Positions 16,877-25,296 of a stretch of DNA of 64,000 bases are shown piece after piece. The position numbers and the translations under genes are program-made. How positions within the stretch are numbered: the first letter of the stretch is position 1; every line of letters begins with the position of its first letter. The notes below the pieces were generated by a model. That model saw nothing but the letters and a program-made list of their open reading frames with translations, was not told the DNA's origin and did no database searches. The DNA is taken from NCBI GenBank assembly GCA_964640955.1, contig CAZXJI010000001.1:462108-526107 (forward strand), in the 5' to 3' direction. The stretch is from CAXXOK01 sp964640955 (GTDB lineage Bacteria > Bacillota > Clostridia > Christensenellales > Aristaeellaceae).

Positions 16877-18256
16877 CTATCCCCGCGCCCTTTTCTTTTT
16901 CAATAGCAGCCACATCAGAAAACCCAGGTAGGCGAAAATCAGCCCGATCGTCACCATCAGCATCGTGTCGGATTCGGCCGCGAGCGCCACGAAGATGAGC
17001 ATGGGGCTGCCCAGCACGATGCCGAAGCTGCTGCCCGTAACCAGGTTGTTGGCCGCCGGGGTCTCGAAGTTCGGGTCGATGGGCCGAAGCAGAAGCACGC
17101 CGGAACTGATGGTGCCCGTCAGCATCCCGAACATGGACACGAACCCCTCCTCGGGATAATCCGGGTAGACGCGCGCACACAGCCAGCGCAGGTAGAAAAA
17201 CGTGGACACGCCGCCGCCGACCGCCATCAGCAGGAAGGGCACCCACAGGCCGGACAGGTCCGCAAAGTCGATGGAGGCGATACCCGCGACGATCATCAGG
17301 TCGAACGCCAGGCCGGATATGCGGCTGAGCAGGTAATTGTTCTGGTACTGTCGGGTCATAACCTTCGATTTGCGCAGGTAATGCAGGATGGTCTTAATCA
17401 GCATGGCGAGCATGGAGCCGATGATGAAGTTGAACCCCCACAAAAGCGGGGAGATGGTCTTGAGCGCGCCCGGTGCCACCGCGCCGATCAGCGACGTGAG
17501 CCCCCAAGTGACCAGATAGGTGCACAGGTAGGCCAACAGCACCAGCGCCACCTGGATGGACAGTCGGTCCACCGATTCGGACAGGGGAATCTCCCCCTTG
17601 TCCTGAAAGGTGTCCACCGTCACCGATCCGGACAGCGCGGGCTGCTCCACGCGCCTTTCCATTTTTCCCTTGCGCGAGAGGTAATTCAGGTACGGCACGC
17701 CCACCATGCAGGCGCACAGGTAGCCGGCCGCCGCCAGCGACAGCCCGAAGGACTGCCCGCCCTGAAAGCCCAGCGCCTCGTAGGTCAGGCCCACGTTGTT
17801 GGCCTGGCCGGGGCCCTGCCCGAACGACATGGGCAGAAGGATGCCCGACGCCTTGAACAGCCCCGGCATCCACAAGGCGCTAAGCAGAAGCGCCAGCCCC
17901 AGCCCGACGGCCGCCTGCATGAGATACGTGCTGATGATCACGGCCCCGCTTCGGAAGCCCGAGCCCTTGTCCTCGCCTTCGCCGCGGCCGTTGGCGGCGC
18001 GCAGCGACAGGGCGATGAAGCCGATGGCGATGCCGTGGTAGGTGACCATTTCCAAAAAGTTCGTCGGTATCTTAAGGATGCCGACGCTTTTGAGCAGCAA
18101 AAGCAGAAAGCCGGCCAGCACCGAGGTGGGAATGAGGCTGTTGCGAACGAAACGGTTCTTGCGCACCAGGACGTTGGACAACAGCAACGCCCCGGCGATG
18201 ATCCCCATCTGTACGAAGAAGCTCCACAGGCCCGTGTTGGCCGCCGTATAATCCAT
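16877..18256 (-). CDS. gltS: Sodium:glutamate symporter, GltS family
   Basis: 459 residues, nearly all membrane helices, with an inner repeat typical of GltS and the GQGPGQANNVGLTYE and TGSSFGIVLGSPML segments (substrate/sodium hairpins). GltS of E. coli is about 400 residues; here a hydrophilic loop (about 195-240, KGKMERRVEQPALSG) makes it longer. It starts 2 bases after the stop of the acyltransferase gene, so the two share a transcript. It would import glutamate with sodium; a related dicarboxylate or amino acid is possible. Confidence 0.85.
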   Translation of the reverse strand: MDYTAANTGLWSFFVQMGIIAGALLLSNVLVRKNRFVRNSLIPTSVLAGFLLLLLKSVGILKIPTNFLEMVTYHGIAIGFIALSLRAANGRGEGEDKGSGFRSGAVIISTYLMQAAVGLGLALLLSALWMPGLFKASGILLPMSFGQGPGQANNVGLTYEALGFQGGQSFGLSLAAAGYLCACMVGVPYLNYLSRKGKMERRVEQPALSGSVTVDTFQDKGEIPLSESVDRLSIQVALVLLAYLCTYLVTWGLTSLIGAVAPGALKTISPLLWGFNFIIGSMLAMLIKTILHYLRKSKVMTRQYQNNYLLSRISGLAFDLMIVAGIASIDFADLSGLWVPFLLMAVGGGVSTFFYLRWLCARVYPDYPEEGFVSMFGMLTGTISSGVLLLRPIDPNFETPAANNLVTGSSFGIVLGSPMLIFVALAAESDTMLMVTIGLIFAYLGFLMWLLLKKKRARG

Positions 18257-18258
18257 AC

Positions 18259-19413
18259 TTACCCTCTCTCTTCCCTAAGAATCTCGAAAGCCTCGTAATA
18301 CTTAAGCCCGCTGCGCTCTTCGGGCGAAAGCACCTGATAGCGGTTGTTCTCCCCGTCGGAAAAAACGATGGTGTTGCGCCCATAGATCTCCAACCCCTGC
18401 AAATGCCGAAGCGGCAGCGCAAACGGCCCGCAGCGGAGCCCTTCCCGCCCGATGGACAGCGTGCCGCTGGCGACCGCCTCGGTGCGGTGATCCGGGAAGA
18501 TACGCAGGATGGTCTGGTTCGCATCCTGAAAGAGCGGCCCGCCCGCCGAGGCGTCGATCAGGCCGCGCAGGCGCTCCCGCTGCCATTGCCCCCAGGCTTC
18601 CAGCGTCTGGAACGGCGTCCTGCCGCCGCGCAGGAAGCCCGTGTCCGTATAGGTGGCGTCCAGTCCGCAGCCGCAGGTAACGCGGTCGTCCCGCCCGGTC
18701 ACGGTGCCGAAGGCGTGGCACAGCGGGCACAGGTACAGCGCATTCTGGATGCCCTCCGCCAGCCGTTTGCCCCGGAAGCGGACGGGGTGCTCCTCCTGGC
18801 GGTGGTAAGCGTCCTCGTAAATGTCTTTTTTTATCGTTTCGTTGATCTGCGCGGGCGACATGCCCGCGAGCGTCTCGGGCGAATACACCCCGACGGGATA
18901 GCCCTTCATCCGTCCGCGACGGAGGGTGTGCGACCAGCGGGGGCTGGTCAGGTAGCCGCCCTCCAGCCGGTAGGTAAGCATGGCGGCGCCGGAGGCTTTC
19001 ACCATCGCGCCGGTGGCGGGGTGCACCGGGCACGTCGCCCCGTCGAAGGATTTGTTGCCCTCGGCGAAAAGCGCCACGTTGCAGCCCTTGCGCAGGCGCC
19101 GCACCATCTGCATCGCCGTGTTCGCGTCCGCCCCGCCCTTGCGCTTGGCGATGGGATCCAGAAAATACAGAAGAAGCGCGCGAAGCCAGCGCGTGCGGAA
19201 AATGTGCTCGCTGGCTACGAAATACATATGCTTGGGAAACGCGATGCCCAACAGGATCGAATCAAAATCGGTGTTGTGGTTGGCAATGATAATGCACGGC
19301 CCGTCCACCTCGGGAACGGGCGCGGCCTGAAACCGCAGCAATCGCTTGAACGGCAGGCTCAAAATCCGTCTCATCACGGTGTAAAAGCATACGTGTCGCC
19401 GATAACCCCGCAT
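18259..19413 (-). CDS. PlsC-type acyltransferase with zinc ribbon and C-terminal extension
   Basis: About 384 residues. The first about 200 form a lysophosphatidate-type acyltransferase domain: HNTDFD (HxxxxD), then FAEGNKSFDG (the EGxxS/T block). From about 215 on there is an addition: a four-Cys knuckle (CPLC ... CGCG) of zinc-ribbon type, then about 100 residues with beta-rich character (ILRIFPDHRTEAV ... YGRNTIVFSDGENNRYQV) that resembles a PH/GRAM-like sheet. ATG 19422 abuts the purine run AGAAGG, so the in-frame ATG at 19413 is preferred. It probably acylates a lysophospholipid or related substrate in the membrane. Confidence 0.8.
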   Translation of the reverse strand: MRGYRRHVCFYTVMRRILSLPFKRLLRFQAAPVPEVDGPCIIIANHNTDFDSILLGIAFPKHMYFVASEHIFRTRWLRALLLYFLDPIAKRKGGADANTAMQMVRRLRKGCNVALFAEGNKSFDGATCPVHPATGAMVKASGAAMLTYRLEGGYLTSPRWSHTLRRGRMKGYPVGVYSPETLAGMSPAQINETIKKDIYEDAYHRQEEHPVRFRGKRLAEGIQNALYLCPLCHAFGTVTGRDDRVTCGCGLDATYTDTGFLRGGRTPFQTLEAWGQWQRERLRGLIDASAGGPLFQDANQTILRIFPDHRTEAVASGTLSIGREGLRCGPFALPLRHLQGLEIYGRNTIVFSDGENNRYQVLSPEERSGLKYYEAFEILREERG

Positions 19414-19422
19414 AGCATCCAT

Positions 19423-19692
19423 CCTTCTTCAGATGCGCACGAACCTCATGATTCGTTATCTAAACAATACCATAGAAACAGGCTTTTGACCATAGCCTTT
19501 TTACCCTGCGGCGGGCGGCCGGGGCCGTTTTGCACGGCCTTCCGGCGTGCGGCGCGCGGGTCCGGCTCCGCCTATGTTACATTCTTCTCCCGACGGCTTT
19601 CATCCTGTGGATTTTTCTGTAAAAATCCTGTATGATGGACGTATGAGCGAGGTGAAGGGCGCATACGGCGGCGGGGGCCGCCCTTTCCGGCG
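19423..19692. other. Divergent intergenic region with an AT-rich hairpin
   Basis: Gene-free stretch between the acyltransferase and the pectin operon. It holds a perfect 8-base inverted repeat at 19609-19628 (GGATTTTT, loop CTGT) and an 18-codon ATG frame at 19643-19696 without a convincing ribosome site. No clear minus-strand promoter was found. Confidence 0.4.
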
Positions 19693-19721
19693 TTGACAGC
19701 CCCCGGAAAACACGCTATAAT
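19693..19721 (+). promoter_or_regulatory. Consensus sigma-A promoter of the GH105-GH28 operon
   Basis: TTGACA (19693-19698), 17-base spacer, TATAAT (19716-19721): both boxes match the consensus fully. Such a strong core promoter usually needs a repressor, and an operator follows directly. Confidence 0.92.
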
Positions 19722-19729
19722 AGGCGCGA

Positions 19730-19747
19730 AATGTAAGTGCTTACATT
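19730..19747 (+). promoter_or_regulatory. LacI/CcpA-like operator over +1
   Basis: AATGTAAG (19730-19737), a TG spacer and its exact complement CTTACATT (19740-19747). The inner TGTAAGTGCTTACA differs from the cre consensus TGNAANCGNTNNCA at one base (T for C). It begins 8 bases after the -10 box, so a bound LacI-family protein would block initiation. Confidence 0.75.
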
Positions 19748-19836
19748 GTTCTGGAATGCGCCGGGCAAATGCCATAATGAAGGGAAAAGCGGGGCGTCGC
19801 TTCCGCAGCGGCCGTCTTTTCCGTGGAGGGAGCCGG

Positions 19837-20946
19837 ATGGAAGTTTTCGTTGACCGTTACCTTACGCGTTACCGGTCTTTTAAGCCCTATTGGAATTACG
19901 AGGACGGCTGCGTGCTGAAGGGTTGCGTCGACCTGTACGCCGCCACCGGGGAGGAGCGGTACCGCCGCTTCGTGCTTTCGTATCTGGACGAACGCGTGAC
20001 CGGCGAGGGGACGATCCCCTCCTTTGAGACCGGCACGTACAATATCGATAGCGTCAACTGCGCCAAGGCCCTCTTTTTCGCGCTGGACGAGACGGGGCAG
20101 GAACGCTACCGCAAGGCGCTGGGTTTCGTGATGGGCCGCCTGCGCACCCATCCGCGCTGCAAGTGCGGCAGCTTCTGGCACAAAACGATCTATCCCAACC
20201 AGATCTGGCTGGACGGGTTGTACATGGCCCAGCCCTTCTACCTGGAATACGAGTTGCGCTTCAACGCCCTGCGCAACCTGCCGGATATCCTGCTGCAGTT
20301 TGAAAACGTGCGCCGCTTTCTGTACAACGCGGACAAGCGCCTGTTCTACCACGGGTACGACGAGGCCCGCGTTCAGCCGTGGTGCGACCCCGTCACCGGC
20401 TGCTCCCCCAACTTCTGGCTGCGTTCCGTCGGCTGGTACCTGATGGCGCTGGCGGACTGCCACGCGCTGGTGCGGGACGCGGATGCGGCCGCCGCCGGAC
20501 GGCTGGCCGAAATGCTTGCCGAGGCCGCGGACGGGCTGCTGCGCTACCGGGACGCGCAGACGGGCCTGTTTTACCAGGTCATCGACCGCGCGGACGTCCC
20601 CGGCAACTATCCCGAAACCTCCGGCAGCGCCATGGCGGCCTACGCGCTGCTCAAGGGCGCCCTGACGGGCGCGCTGCCCGGCGGGCGTTTCGGCGCGGCC
20701 GGGCTGGACGTTTATTCTAGCCTCGTCGCTCAAAAGCTGCGCGAGGCGGACGGTGAAACGCACCTGACCGGCATTTGCTCCGTCGCGGGGTTGGGCCCCG
20801 GCGAGAAGCGCGACGGCTCGGTGGCCTATTACCTGTCCGAGCCCGTCGTGTCGGACGACCCCAAGGGCGTGGGCCCCGCGATGATGGCGATGGCGCAGGC
20901 GGCGCTCTACCGCGCGCGCGCAGCCGCCGACGCGGTGAAAGGATAA
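19837..20946 (+). CDS. Unsaturated glucuronyl/rhamnogalacturonyl hydrolase, GH105 (YteR/YesR type)
   Basis: 369 residues, the usual family size, started at ATG 19837 behind GGAGGG. An (alpha/alpha)6-barrel with TYNIDSVN and NQIWLDGLYM, whose Asp is at the catalytic position of YteR. No signal peptide, so it works in the cytoplasm. GH105 enzymes remove the unsaturated uronic acid left at the non-reducing end by pectate or rhamnogalacturonan lyases. It is the first gene of a three-gene operon with GH28 and a TIM-barrel protein. Whether the substrate is rhamnogalacturonan or polygalacturonate derived cannot be decided. Confidence 0.9.
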   Translation: MEVFVDRYLTRYRSFKPYWNYEDGCVLKGCVDLYAATGEERYRRFVLSYLDERVTGEGTIPSFETGTYNIDSVNCAKALFFALDETGQERYRKALGFVMGRLRTHPRCKCGSFWHKTIYPNQIWLDGLYMAQPFYLEYELRFNALRNLPDILLQFENVRRFLYNADKRLFYHGYDEARVQPWCDPVTGCSPNFWLRSVGWYLMALADCHALVRDADAAAAGRLAEMLAEAADGLLRYRDAQTGLFYQVIDRADVPGNYPETSGSAMAAYALLKGALTGALPGGRFGAAGLDVYSSLVAQKLREADGETHLTGICSVAGLGPGEKRDGSVAYYLSEPVVSDDPKGVGPAMMAMAQAALYRARAAADAVKG

Positions 20947-20950
20947 GCGT

Positions 20951-22504
20951 ATGCGTTGCCTTTGGATCGGCACCCGCAGCACCACGGTGCTGCTTTCGGA
21001 AAACGAACTGTATTTTACGGAACCGAAAATTGCGCTCACCCTCAACGGCGCTCCGGCGGGCGAAGCGGAAACCGCCGTCATTTCGCTTTTCGGCCTCGCG
21101 CCCGCGACGCGCTACGCGCTCACGGCCTCGCGCGAGGGGAAGGAGCCCGAAACATTGGCCTTCACGACCGCCGCGGAGAGCGGCGCGCTGGATGTTTGCG
21201 CCTTCGGCGCGAAGGGAGACGGCGAAACGGACGATACGGCCGCCCTGCAGGCCGCGATCCTCTGCTGCCCGGAGCACGGATGCGTGCGGGTGCCGCCGGG
21301 AACGTACCACACCGGCCCTTTGTTCCTCAAAAGCCGTCTGTCGCTGGAAATCGCCGAGGGCGCGACGCTCGTTTTGAGCACGTCCCGGGCGGCGCACCCC
21401 GTTCTGCCCGCCCTGATCCCCGGGGCGGACGGTACGCAGCGGCCGCTGGGTACCTGGGAAGGGGAATCCCGGCCGATGTACGCCGCGCTGCTCAACGGCG
21501 TGGACGTGACGGACGTCGCCGTGTTCGGACAGGGCGTGCTGGACGGCGGCGGCCGCGAAGGCGGCTGGTGGGCCGATCCCAAGCGCGCGGACGGCCCGCG
21601 CCGCCCCCGGATGGTGTTCCTGTCCCATTGTCGAAACGTAACTTTGCAAGGGCTGACGGTGCGCAACAGCCCCGCGTGGAACCTGCATCCCCATCACAGC
21701 GACGATTTGCGCTTCCTGAACCTGACCGTGCTCGCTCCTTCGGACAGCCCCAACACCGACGGGTTCGACCCCGAAAGCTGCGCGGACGTGCTGGCCGCGG
21801 GCGTGCGCTTCTCGGTCGGGGACGACTGCATCGCCGTCAAAGCCGGCAAGCGGGCCATGGCCGAGCGGTTCCCCAAGCCCTGCGAACGGGTGGAGATCGC
21901 CCACTGCCTGATGGAAAACGGCCACGGCGGCGTGACCGTCGGCAGCGAGATGTCCGGCGGCGTCCGGGACGTGACCGTGCACCACTGCCTGATGCGCGAC
22001 ACCGACCGGGGCCTGCGCATCAAAACCCGGCGCGGCCGCGGCGGCGCCGTGGACGGCGTGACGCTGCGCTGCGTGCGCATGGAGCGCGTCGGCGCGCCCT
22101 TTACCTTGAACGGCTTTTATTTCTGCGACGCGGACGGGCATTCCCCCGCGGTGCAGAACCGGGCGGCGCTGCCCGTGGACGCGGGCACGCCCCGGCTGGG
22201 GGCGTTCACGATGGCCGACGTGGAGGCGACGGACTGCGCGGCCTGCGCCTGCCGCGCGCTGGGTCTTCCGGAAAGCAGGATCGGCTCCCTTGCGATCAGC
22301 GACTCACGCTTCGCGTTTTGGCCCGACGCGGCGCCCTTCACCCCCGTCATGGCGGACGGCGTGGAACCCTGCGCCGGGGAGGGCCTCGACCTGACCCACG
22401 TTGGGCGCCTTACGCTTCGCAACGTGCGCCTCTCGGGCCTCCGGGGCGAGGCCCTGCGCCTGACGGACGTTACGGAAGTGGACGGGAGGGTGGAAACGGA
22501 ATGA
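20951..22504 (+). CDS. Intracellular polygalacturonase-like glycoside hydrolase, GH28
   Basis: 517 residues. A fibronectin III-like N-terminal part (about 1-75) precedes a right-handed beta-helix starting at VCAFGAKGDGETDDTAALQ. GH28 motifs are present: NTDGFDPESC, GDDCIAVKAGK, GHGGVTVGSE and RGLRIKT, so the three catalytic Asp, the His and the Arg-Lys pair are all there. No signal peptide; it probably acts on imported oligogalacturonides. It starts 4 bases after GH105 and ends in an ATGA overlap with the next gene. Exo-acting poly- or rhamnogalacturonase are both possible. Confidence 0.92.
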   Translation: MRCLWIGTRSTTVLLSENELYFTEPKIALTLNGAPAGEAETAVISLFGLAPATRYALTASREGKEPETLAFTTAAESGALDVCAFGAKGDGETDDTAALQAAILCCPEHGCVRVPPGTYHTGPLFLKSRLSLEIAEGATLVLSTSRAAHPVLPALIPGADGTQRPLGTWEGESRPMYAALLNGVDVTDVAVFGQGVLDGGGREGGWWADPKRADGPRRPRMVFLSHCRNVTLQGLTVRNSPAWNLHPHHSDDLRFLNLTVLAPSDSPNTDGFDPESCADVLAAGVRFSVGDDCIAVKAGKRAMAERFPKPCERVEIAHCLMENGHGGVTVGSEMSGGVRDVTVHHCLMRDTDRGLRIKTRRGRGGAVDGVTLRCVRMERVGAPFTLNGFYFCDADGHSPAVQNRAALPVDAGTPRLGAFTMADVEATDCAACACRALGLPESRIGSLAISDSRFAFWPDAAPFTPVMADGVEPCAGEGLDLTHVGRLTLRNVRLSGLRGEALRLTDVTEVDGRVETE

Positions 22505-23352
22505 ACATCGGCATCCGTTTGCACGATACGGTGCCCGGCACGCTGACCGGGCGCGCCGCGGCGGCGGCCGCGCAGGGCTTCACCTGCGCGCACGTCGCGC
22601 TTTACAAGCTGTTGTCCCCCGCGCCGGAGGCGGCGGATTTCTCGCCGGCGTTGGCGAAGGCCCTGAAGCGCGACCTGCAGCCGCTGAGCATCGCGATTCT
22701 CGGCTGCTATCTGAACCTCGCCCATCCGGACGAGGAGATCTACAGTCAAACGCTAGAGCAGTACCGCGCCCACCTGCGTTTGTCCGCCTGGATCGGCGGC
22801 TGCATGGTGGGGACGGAAACGGGCAACCCCAACGCCGGGTACCGCTACGACCCGGCGAAGAGCCACACGCCCGAGGCGCTCGAATTGTTTATTCGCCGCC
22901 TTCGCCCCGTCGTTGAGGAGGCGGAGCGGCTTCAAACGACTATCGCCATCGAGCCGGTTTACACCCACATCGTTCACGACCCGCAAACGGCCCGTCGGGT
23001 GCTGGACGCCATCGCCTCCCCGAACCTCAAAATCATTCTGGACCCGGTGAACCTCCTGCACCCGGACAACCTCGCCCGGCGGGACGAGCTCCTCCGCGAG
23101 GCGGTGGCGCTGCTCGGGCCGGATATCGCCGCCGTCCACCTGAAGGATTACGTACGCGAGGGCGAAGGGCTTCGCACGGTGCCCAGCGGGCAGGGAGAAA
23201 CGGACGACCTGCCCGTGCTGCGCTACGTCGTTGAGCATAAACCGGACATCCCCGTGCTTTTGGAGAACACTTCGCCGGAAAACGCGGCGGCGGCGCGGGC
23301 GCACGTGGAAGCGCTGTCCGCGGCCGTCCGGCAATCCTCAAATCCATATTGA
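22501..23352 (+). CDS. Sugar phosphate isomerase/epimerase-like TIM-barrel protein
   Basis: 283 residues of the AP-endonuclease-2/xylose-isomerase-like TIM barrel family. Probable metal ligands lie at strand ends: Glu in IAIEPVY, Asp in IILDPVN, His in AVHLKDY and Glu in VLLENTS. Coupled to GH28 by a 4-base overlap. The family includes isomerases, epimerases and dehydratases acting on sugars and inositols; the pectin context suggests conversion of a uronic acid or rhamnose-type monosaccharide, but the reaction is unknown. The stop codon overlaps the -35 box of the next promoter. Confidence 0.85.
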   Translation: MNIGIRLHDTVPGTLTGRAAAAAAQGFTCAHVALYKLLSPAPEAADFSPALAKALKRDLQPLSIAILGCYLNLAHPDEEIYSQTLEQYRAHLRLSAWIGGCMVGTETGNPNAGYRYDPAKSHTPEALELFIRRLRPVVEEAERLQTTIAIEPVYTHIVHDPQTARRVLDAIASPNLKIILDPVNLLHPDNLARRDELLREAVALLGPDIAAVHLKDYVREGEGLRTVPSGQGETDDLPVLRYVVEHKPDIPVLLENTSPENAAAARAHVEALSAAVRQSSNPY

Positions 23353-23377
23353 CAGCCGTTTCCCGCAATCCTATAAT
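23349..23377 (+). promoter_or_regulatory. Consensus sigma-A promoter of the flavodoxin-like gene
   Basis: TTGACA (23349-23354), 17-base spacer, TATAAT (23372-23377). The -35 box overlaps the TGA stop of the preceding gene, so the flavodoxin gene is a separate unit despite the close spacing. Confidence 0.9.
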
Positions 23378-23438
23378 AAAACAAAATATGCCTCGTCCGA
23401 CGTTCGTTGGCCGGACGGGATTCGGAAGGGGACGGCCC

Positions 23439-23864
23439 ATGAAATCCATTGTTCTGTTCTATTCCTACAAGGGTCACACCAGGAAGGTCGCGGAAAAACT
23501 AGCCCGCACCACGGGCGGGGAAGCGGTGGAAATCCACACGAAAAAGCGCCTGAATATGCTCAAGGCGTTCCTGGTGGAATGTCCGCGCGCACGGCTGCGC
23601 AAATACGACGCGATCGAACCGATCAGCCAGGATCTGACGGGCTACGACCTCATTACGCTGGCCGCCCCCGTCTGGGCCGGTTTCCCGGCCCCCGCGTTCA
23701 ACTCGATGATCCGGCTGCTGCCGAAAAACGCGAACGTTCAGGTCATCATGGTATCGTCCGACGGCAGCGGCGCCACGAAAAAAAGCGAGGAAGGCACGCG
23801 CAAGCTGATTCGTCAGCAGGGCTGCAAGCTGCTCTCCTACAAGGATACCCGTCAACCCGCCTAA
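23439..23864 (+). CDS. Flavodoxin-like protein
   Basis: 141 residues. It starts with the flavodoxin pattern IVLFYSYKGHTRKVAEKLA, where the Ser/Thr-rich loop binds FMN phosphate, and has a central LITLAAPVWAGFPAPAF segment that fits the ring-stacking loop. Start at ATG 23439 behind GGAAGGGG. The C-terminus is short, so it may be a minimal flavodoxin or NAD(P)H-quinone reductase-type fold. It has its own consensus promoter and a palindromic terminator-like element after it. Likely role: low-potential one- or two-electron carrier in the cytoplasm; partner unknown. Confidence 0.85.
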   Translation: MKSIVLFYSYKGHTRKVAEKLARTTGGEAVEIHTKKRLNMLKAFLVECPRARLRKYDAIEPISQDLTGYDLITLAAPVWAGFPAPAFNSMIRLLPKNANVQVIMVSSDGSGATKKSEEGTRKLIRQQGCKLLSYKDTRQPA

Positions 23865-23879
23865 ACGCATTCGCCCCGG

Positions 23880-23906
23880 GGAAGCCGCATGCGGCTTCCT
23901 CCTTCG
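23880..23906 (+). terminator. Palindrome after the flavodoxin gene
   Basis: A 20-base perfect palindrome (23880-23899) 16 bases after the stop, followed by the pyrimidine-rich TCCTTCGTTT. Likely terminator, though without a pure T-run. Confidence 0.6.
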
Positions 23907-24038
23907 TTTGCCTTCGCGCGGCCGCCCGGGCCGCGTTTCATTCGGCCGATCTTCGTTTATGCTTCCTTAGGGGAGGCGTCCCGCGGAGTCTCCGCTCCCA
24001 ACGCGTTTTTCACGCCGACCCGGACAGGAGGATATCCC

Positions 24039-25004
24039 ATGGCGGTTCTTTATCTGGCAGGCGGTTGTTTCTGGGGCATGGAGAAGTACCTGGCTTCCGT
24101 TCGCGGCGTCGGGTCCACCCGGGTCGGGTACGCCAACGGCCGCACCGACCGGCCCACCTACGAGGACGTCTGCCGCCGCGGCACCGGCCACGCCGAAACC
24201 GTGCGCGTCACGTACGATCCGGAAATCGTTCCCCTTACCTTTTTGCTGGAGCTGTTTTACGATGCGATCGACCCCACGGCGGTCAACCGGCAGGGCGGCG
24301 ACAGCGGCACCCAGTACCGAAGCGGCATCTACTATGTCGACGAGGCGGACAGGCACGTTATCGAGCAATCGATCGCCGGGCTGCAGGCGCGCCTCAAGGA
24401 GCCCGTCGCCATCGAGGTCAAACCTCTCGCGGGCTTCTGGCCGGCGGAGGACTACCACCAGAAATATCTGGACAAGAACCCCGGCGGCTATTGTCACATC
24501 GGCCGGGAGCACTTTGAGAGGGCCGCGCGGGCGACGGTGAACCGTGCCGATTACGCCCGTCCGAGCGACGCGGAGTTAAAGGCGCGCCTCACGAGCGAGC
24601 AGTACGAGGTCACCCGGCGATCCGCCACCGAGCCGCCCTTCCAAAACGCGTATTTCCAGACCGACCGCCCCGGCCTGTACGTGGACGTCACCACGGGCGA
24701 GCCGCTGTTTTCCTCGCGGGACAAGTTCCAATCCGGCTGCGGCTGGCCGAGCTTCACCCGGCCCGTGGACCCCGCGGTGGTCGGGGAAAAGGCCGACTTA
24801 AGCCTCGGCAGGCTCCGCACCGAGGTGCGCAGCCGCGTGGGCGACGCCCACCTGGGCCACGTGTTCCCCGACGGGCCCGCCGACCGGGGCGGCCTGCGCT
24901 ACTGTATCAACAGCGCGGCCCTGCGCTTCATTCCCCGGGAGGAGATGGAGGCCGCGGGCTACGGGCGCTACCTGCCGCTGGTGGATGAAGCGGACGGGCG
25001 CTAG
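24039..25004 (+). CDS. msrAB: Bifunctional peptide methionine sulfoxide reductase MsrA-MsrB
   Basis: 321 residues. MsrA (about 1-160) has the active site GCFWGMEKY and the QGGDSGTQYRSGIY block; MsrB (about 175-305) has SGCGWPSF, DAHLGHVFPDGP and the catalytic Cys in RYCINSAALRF. The MsrB part lacks the two CxxC zinc pairs seen in many homologues. No signal peptide, so it repairs cytoplasmic protein methionine-S- and R-oxides. The start at 24039 follows ACAGGAGG; a longer reading upstream lacks a site. Confidence 0.95.
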   Translation: MAVLYLAGGCFWGMEKYLASVRGVGSTRVGYANGRTDRPTYEDVCRRGTGHAETVRVTYDPEIVPLTFLLELFYDAIDPTAVNRQGGDSGTQYRSGIYYVDEADRHVIEQSIAGLQARLKEPVAIEVKPLAGFWPAEDYHQKYLDKNPGGYCHIGREHFERAARATVNRADYARPSDAELKARLTSEQYEVTRRSATEPPFQNAYFQTDRPGLYVDVTTGEPLFSSRDKFQSGCGWPSFTRPVDPAVVGEKADLSLGRLRTEVRSRVGDAHLGHVFPDGPADRGGLRYCINSAALRFIPREEMEAAGYGRYLPLVDEADGR

Positions 25005-25054
25005 AGCCTTTAGCCATCCGCGGCCAAGCACGGCCGACCCGACGGAAGGCAAAA

Positions 25055-25076
25055 AAAGCCGGAAGCGCACGGCTTT
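25055..25076. terminator. Hairpin with A-tract after msrAB
   Basis: 7-base perfect arms (25055-25061, 25070-25076) preceded by a run of A. The T-run is on the minus strand only, so termination would be better in that direction, although no minus-strand gene was recognised. Weak. Confidence 0.35.
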
Positions 25077-25180
25077 ACGGCTTGTGTTTGCTGTATGCCC
25101 GCAACGATGGGGGCGGCGTGCTTCGGCCGGTAATTTCTGCATTTTTCCTGTATTCTTAAGGAAAACCGCGTTCCCCGGAA

Positions 25181-25209
25181 TTGACACGAACCCCGGCCGC
25201 TCATACAAT
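25181..25209 (+). promoter_or_regulatory. Sigma-A promoter of the liv operon
   Basis: TTGACA (25181-25186), 17-base spacer, TACAAT (25204-25209). Predicted +1 about 25216, the first base of the leader hairpin. Confidence 0.88.
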
Positions 25210-25215
25210 ATACCT

Positions 25216-25268
25216 AAAGCAATGATGCTGTGACTGATACGACTGTACCACTCGATCATTGCTTTTTT
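25216..25268 (+). terminator. Leader terminator (attenuator candidate) at +1 of the liv transcript
   Basis: AAAGCAATGAT (25216-25226) pairs perfectly with 25255-25265 over 11 bases across a 28-base loop, and the right arm runs into TTTTTT (25263-25268). It lies between the promoter and the first liv gene, so it should end most transcripts at about 50 bases unless relieved. No T-box or known riboswitch motif was seen. Confidence 0.75.
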
Positions 25269-25270
25269 CT

Positions 25271-25296
25271 ACATTCGCAAGGTGTTGCGACAGTGT
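25271..25296 (+). other. Second leader hairpin before the liv binding-protein gene
   Basis: TCGCAA (25275-25280) and TTGCGA (25285-25290) pair around GGTG, extended by ACAT with GTGT across a 2-base bulge. It ends 16 bases before the ribosome site AAGGAGG. Confidence 0.6.

Noticed and set aside
19643..19696. Small ORF of 17 residues upstream of the pectin operon
   Set aside because: No convincing ribosome site, Gly/Arg-rich, and it ends within the -35 box of the next promoter.
20956..22500. Extension of the TIM-barrel frame back through the GH28 gene
   Set aside because: Arg-rich out-of-frame reading of GH28; the real TIM-barrel start is ATG 22501 in the ATGA overlap.
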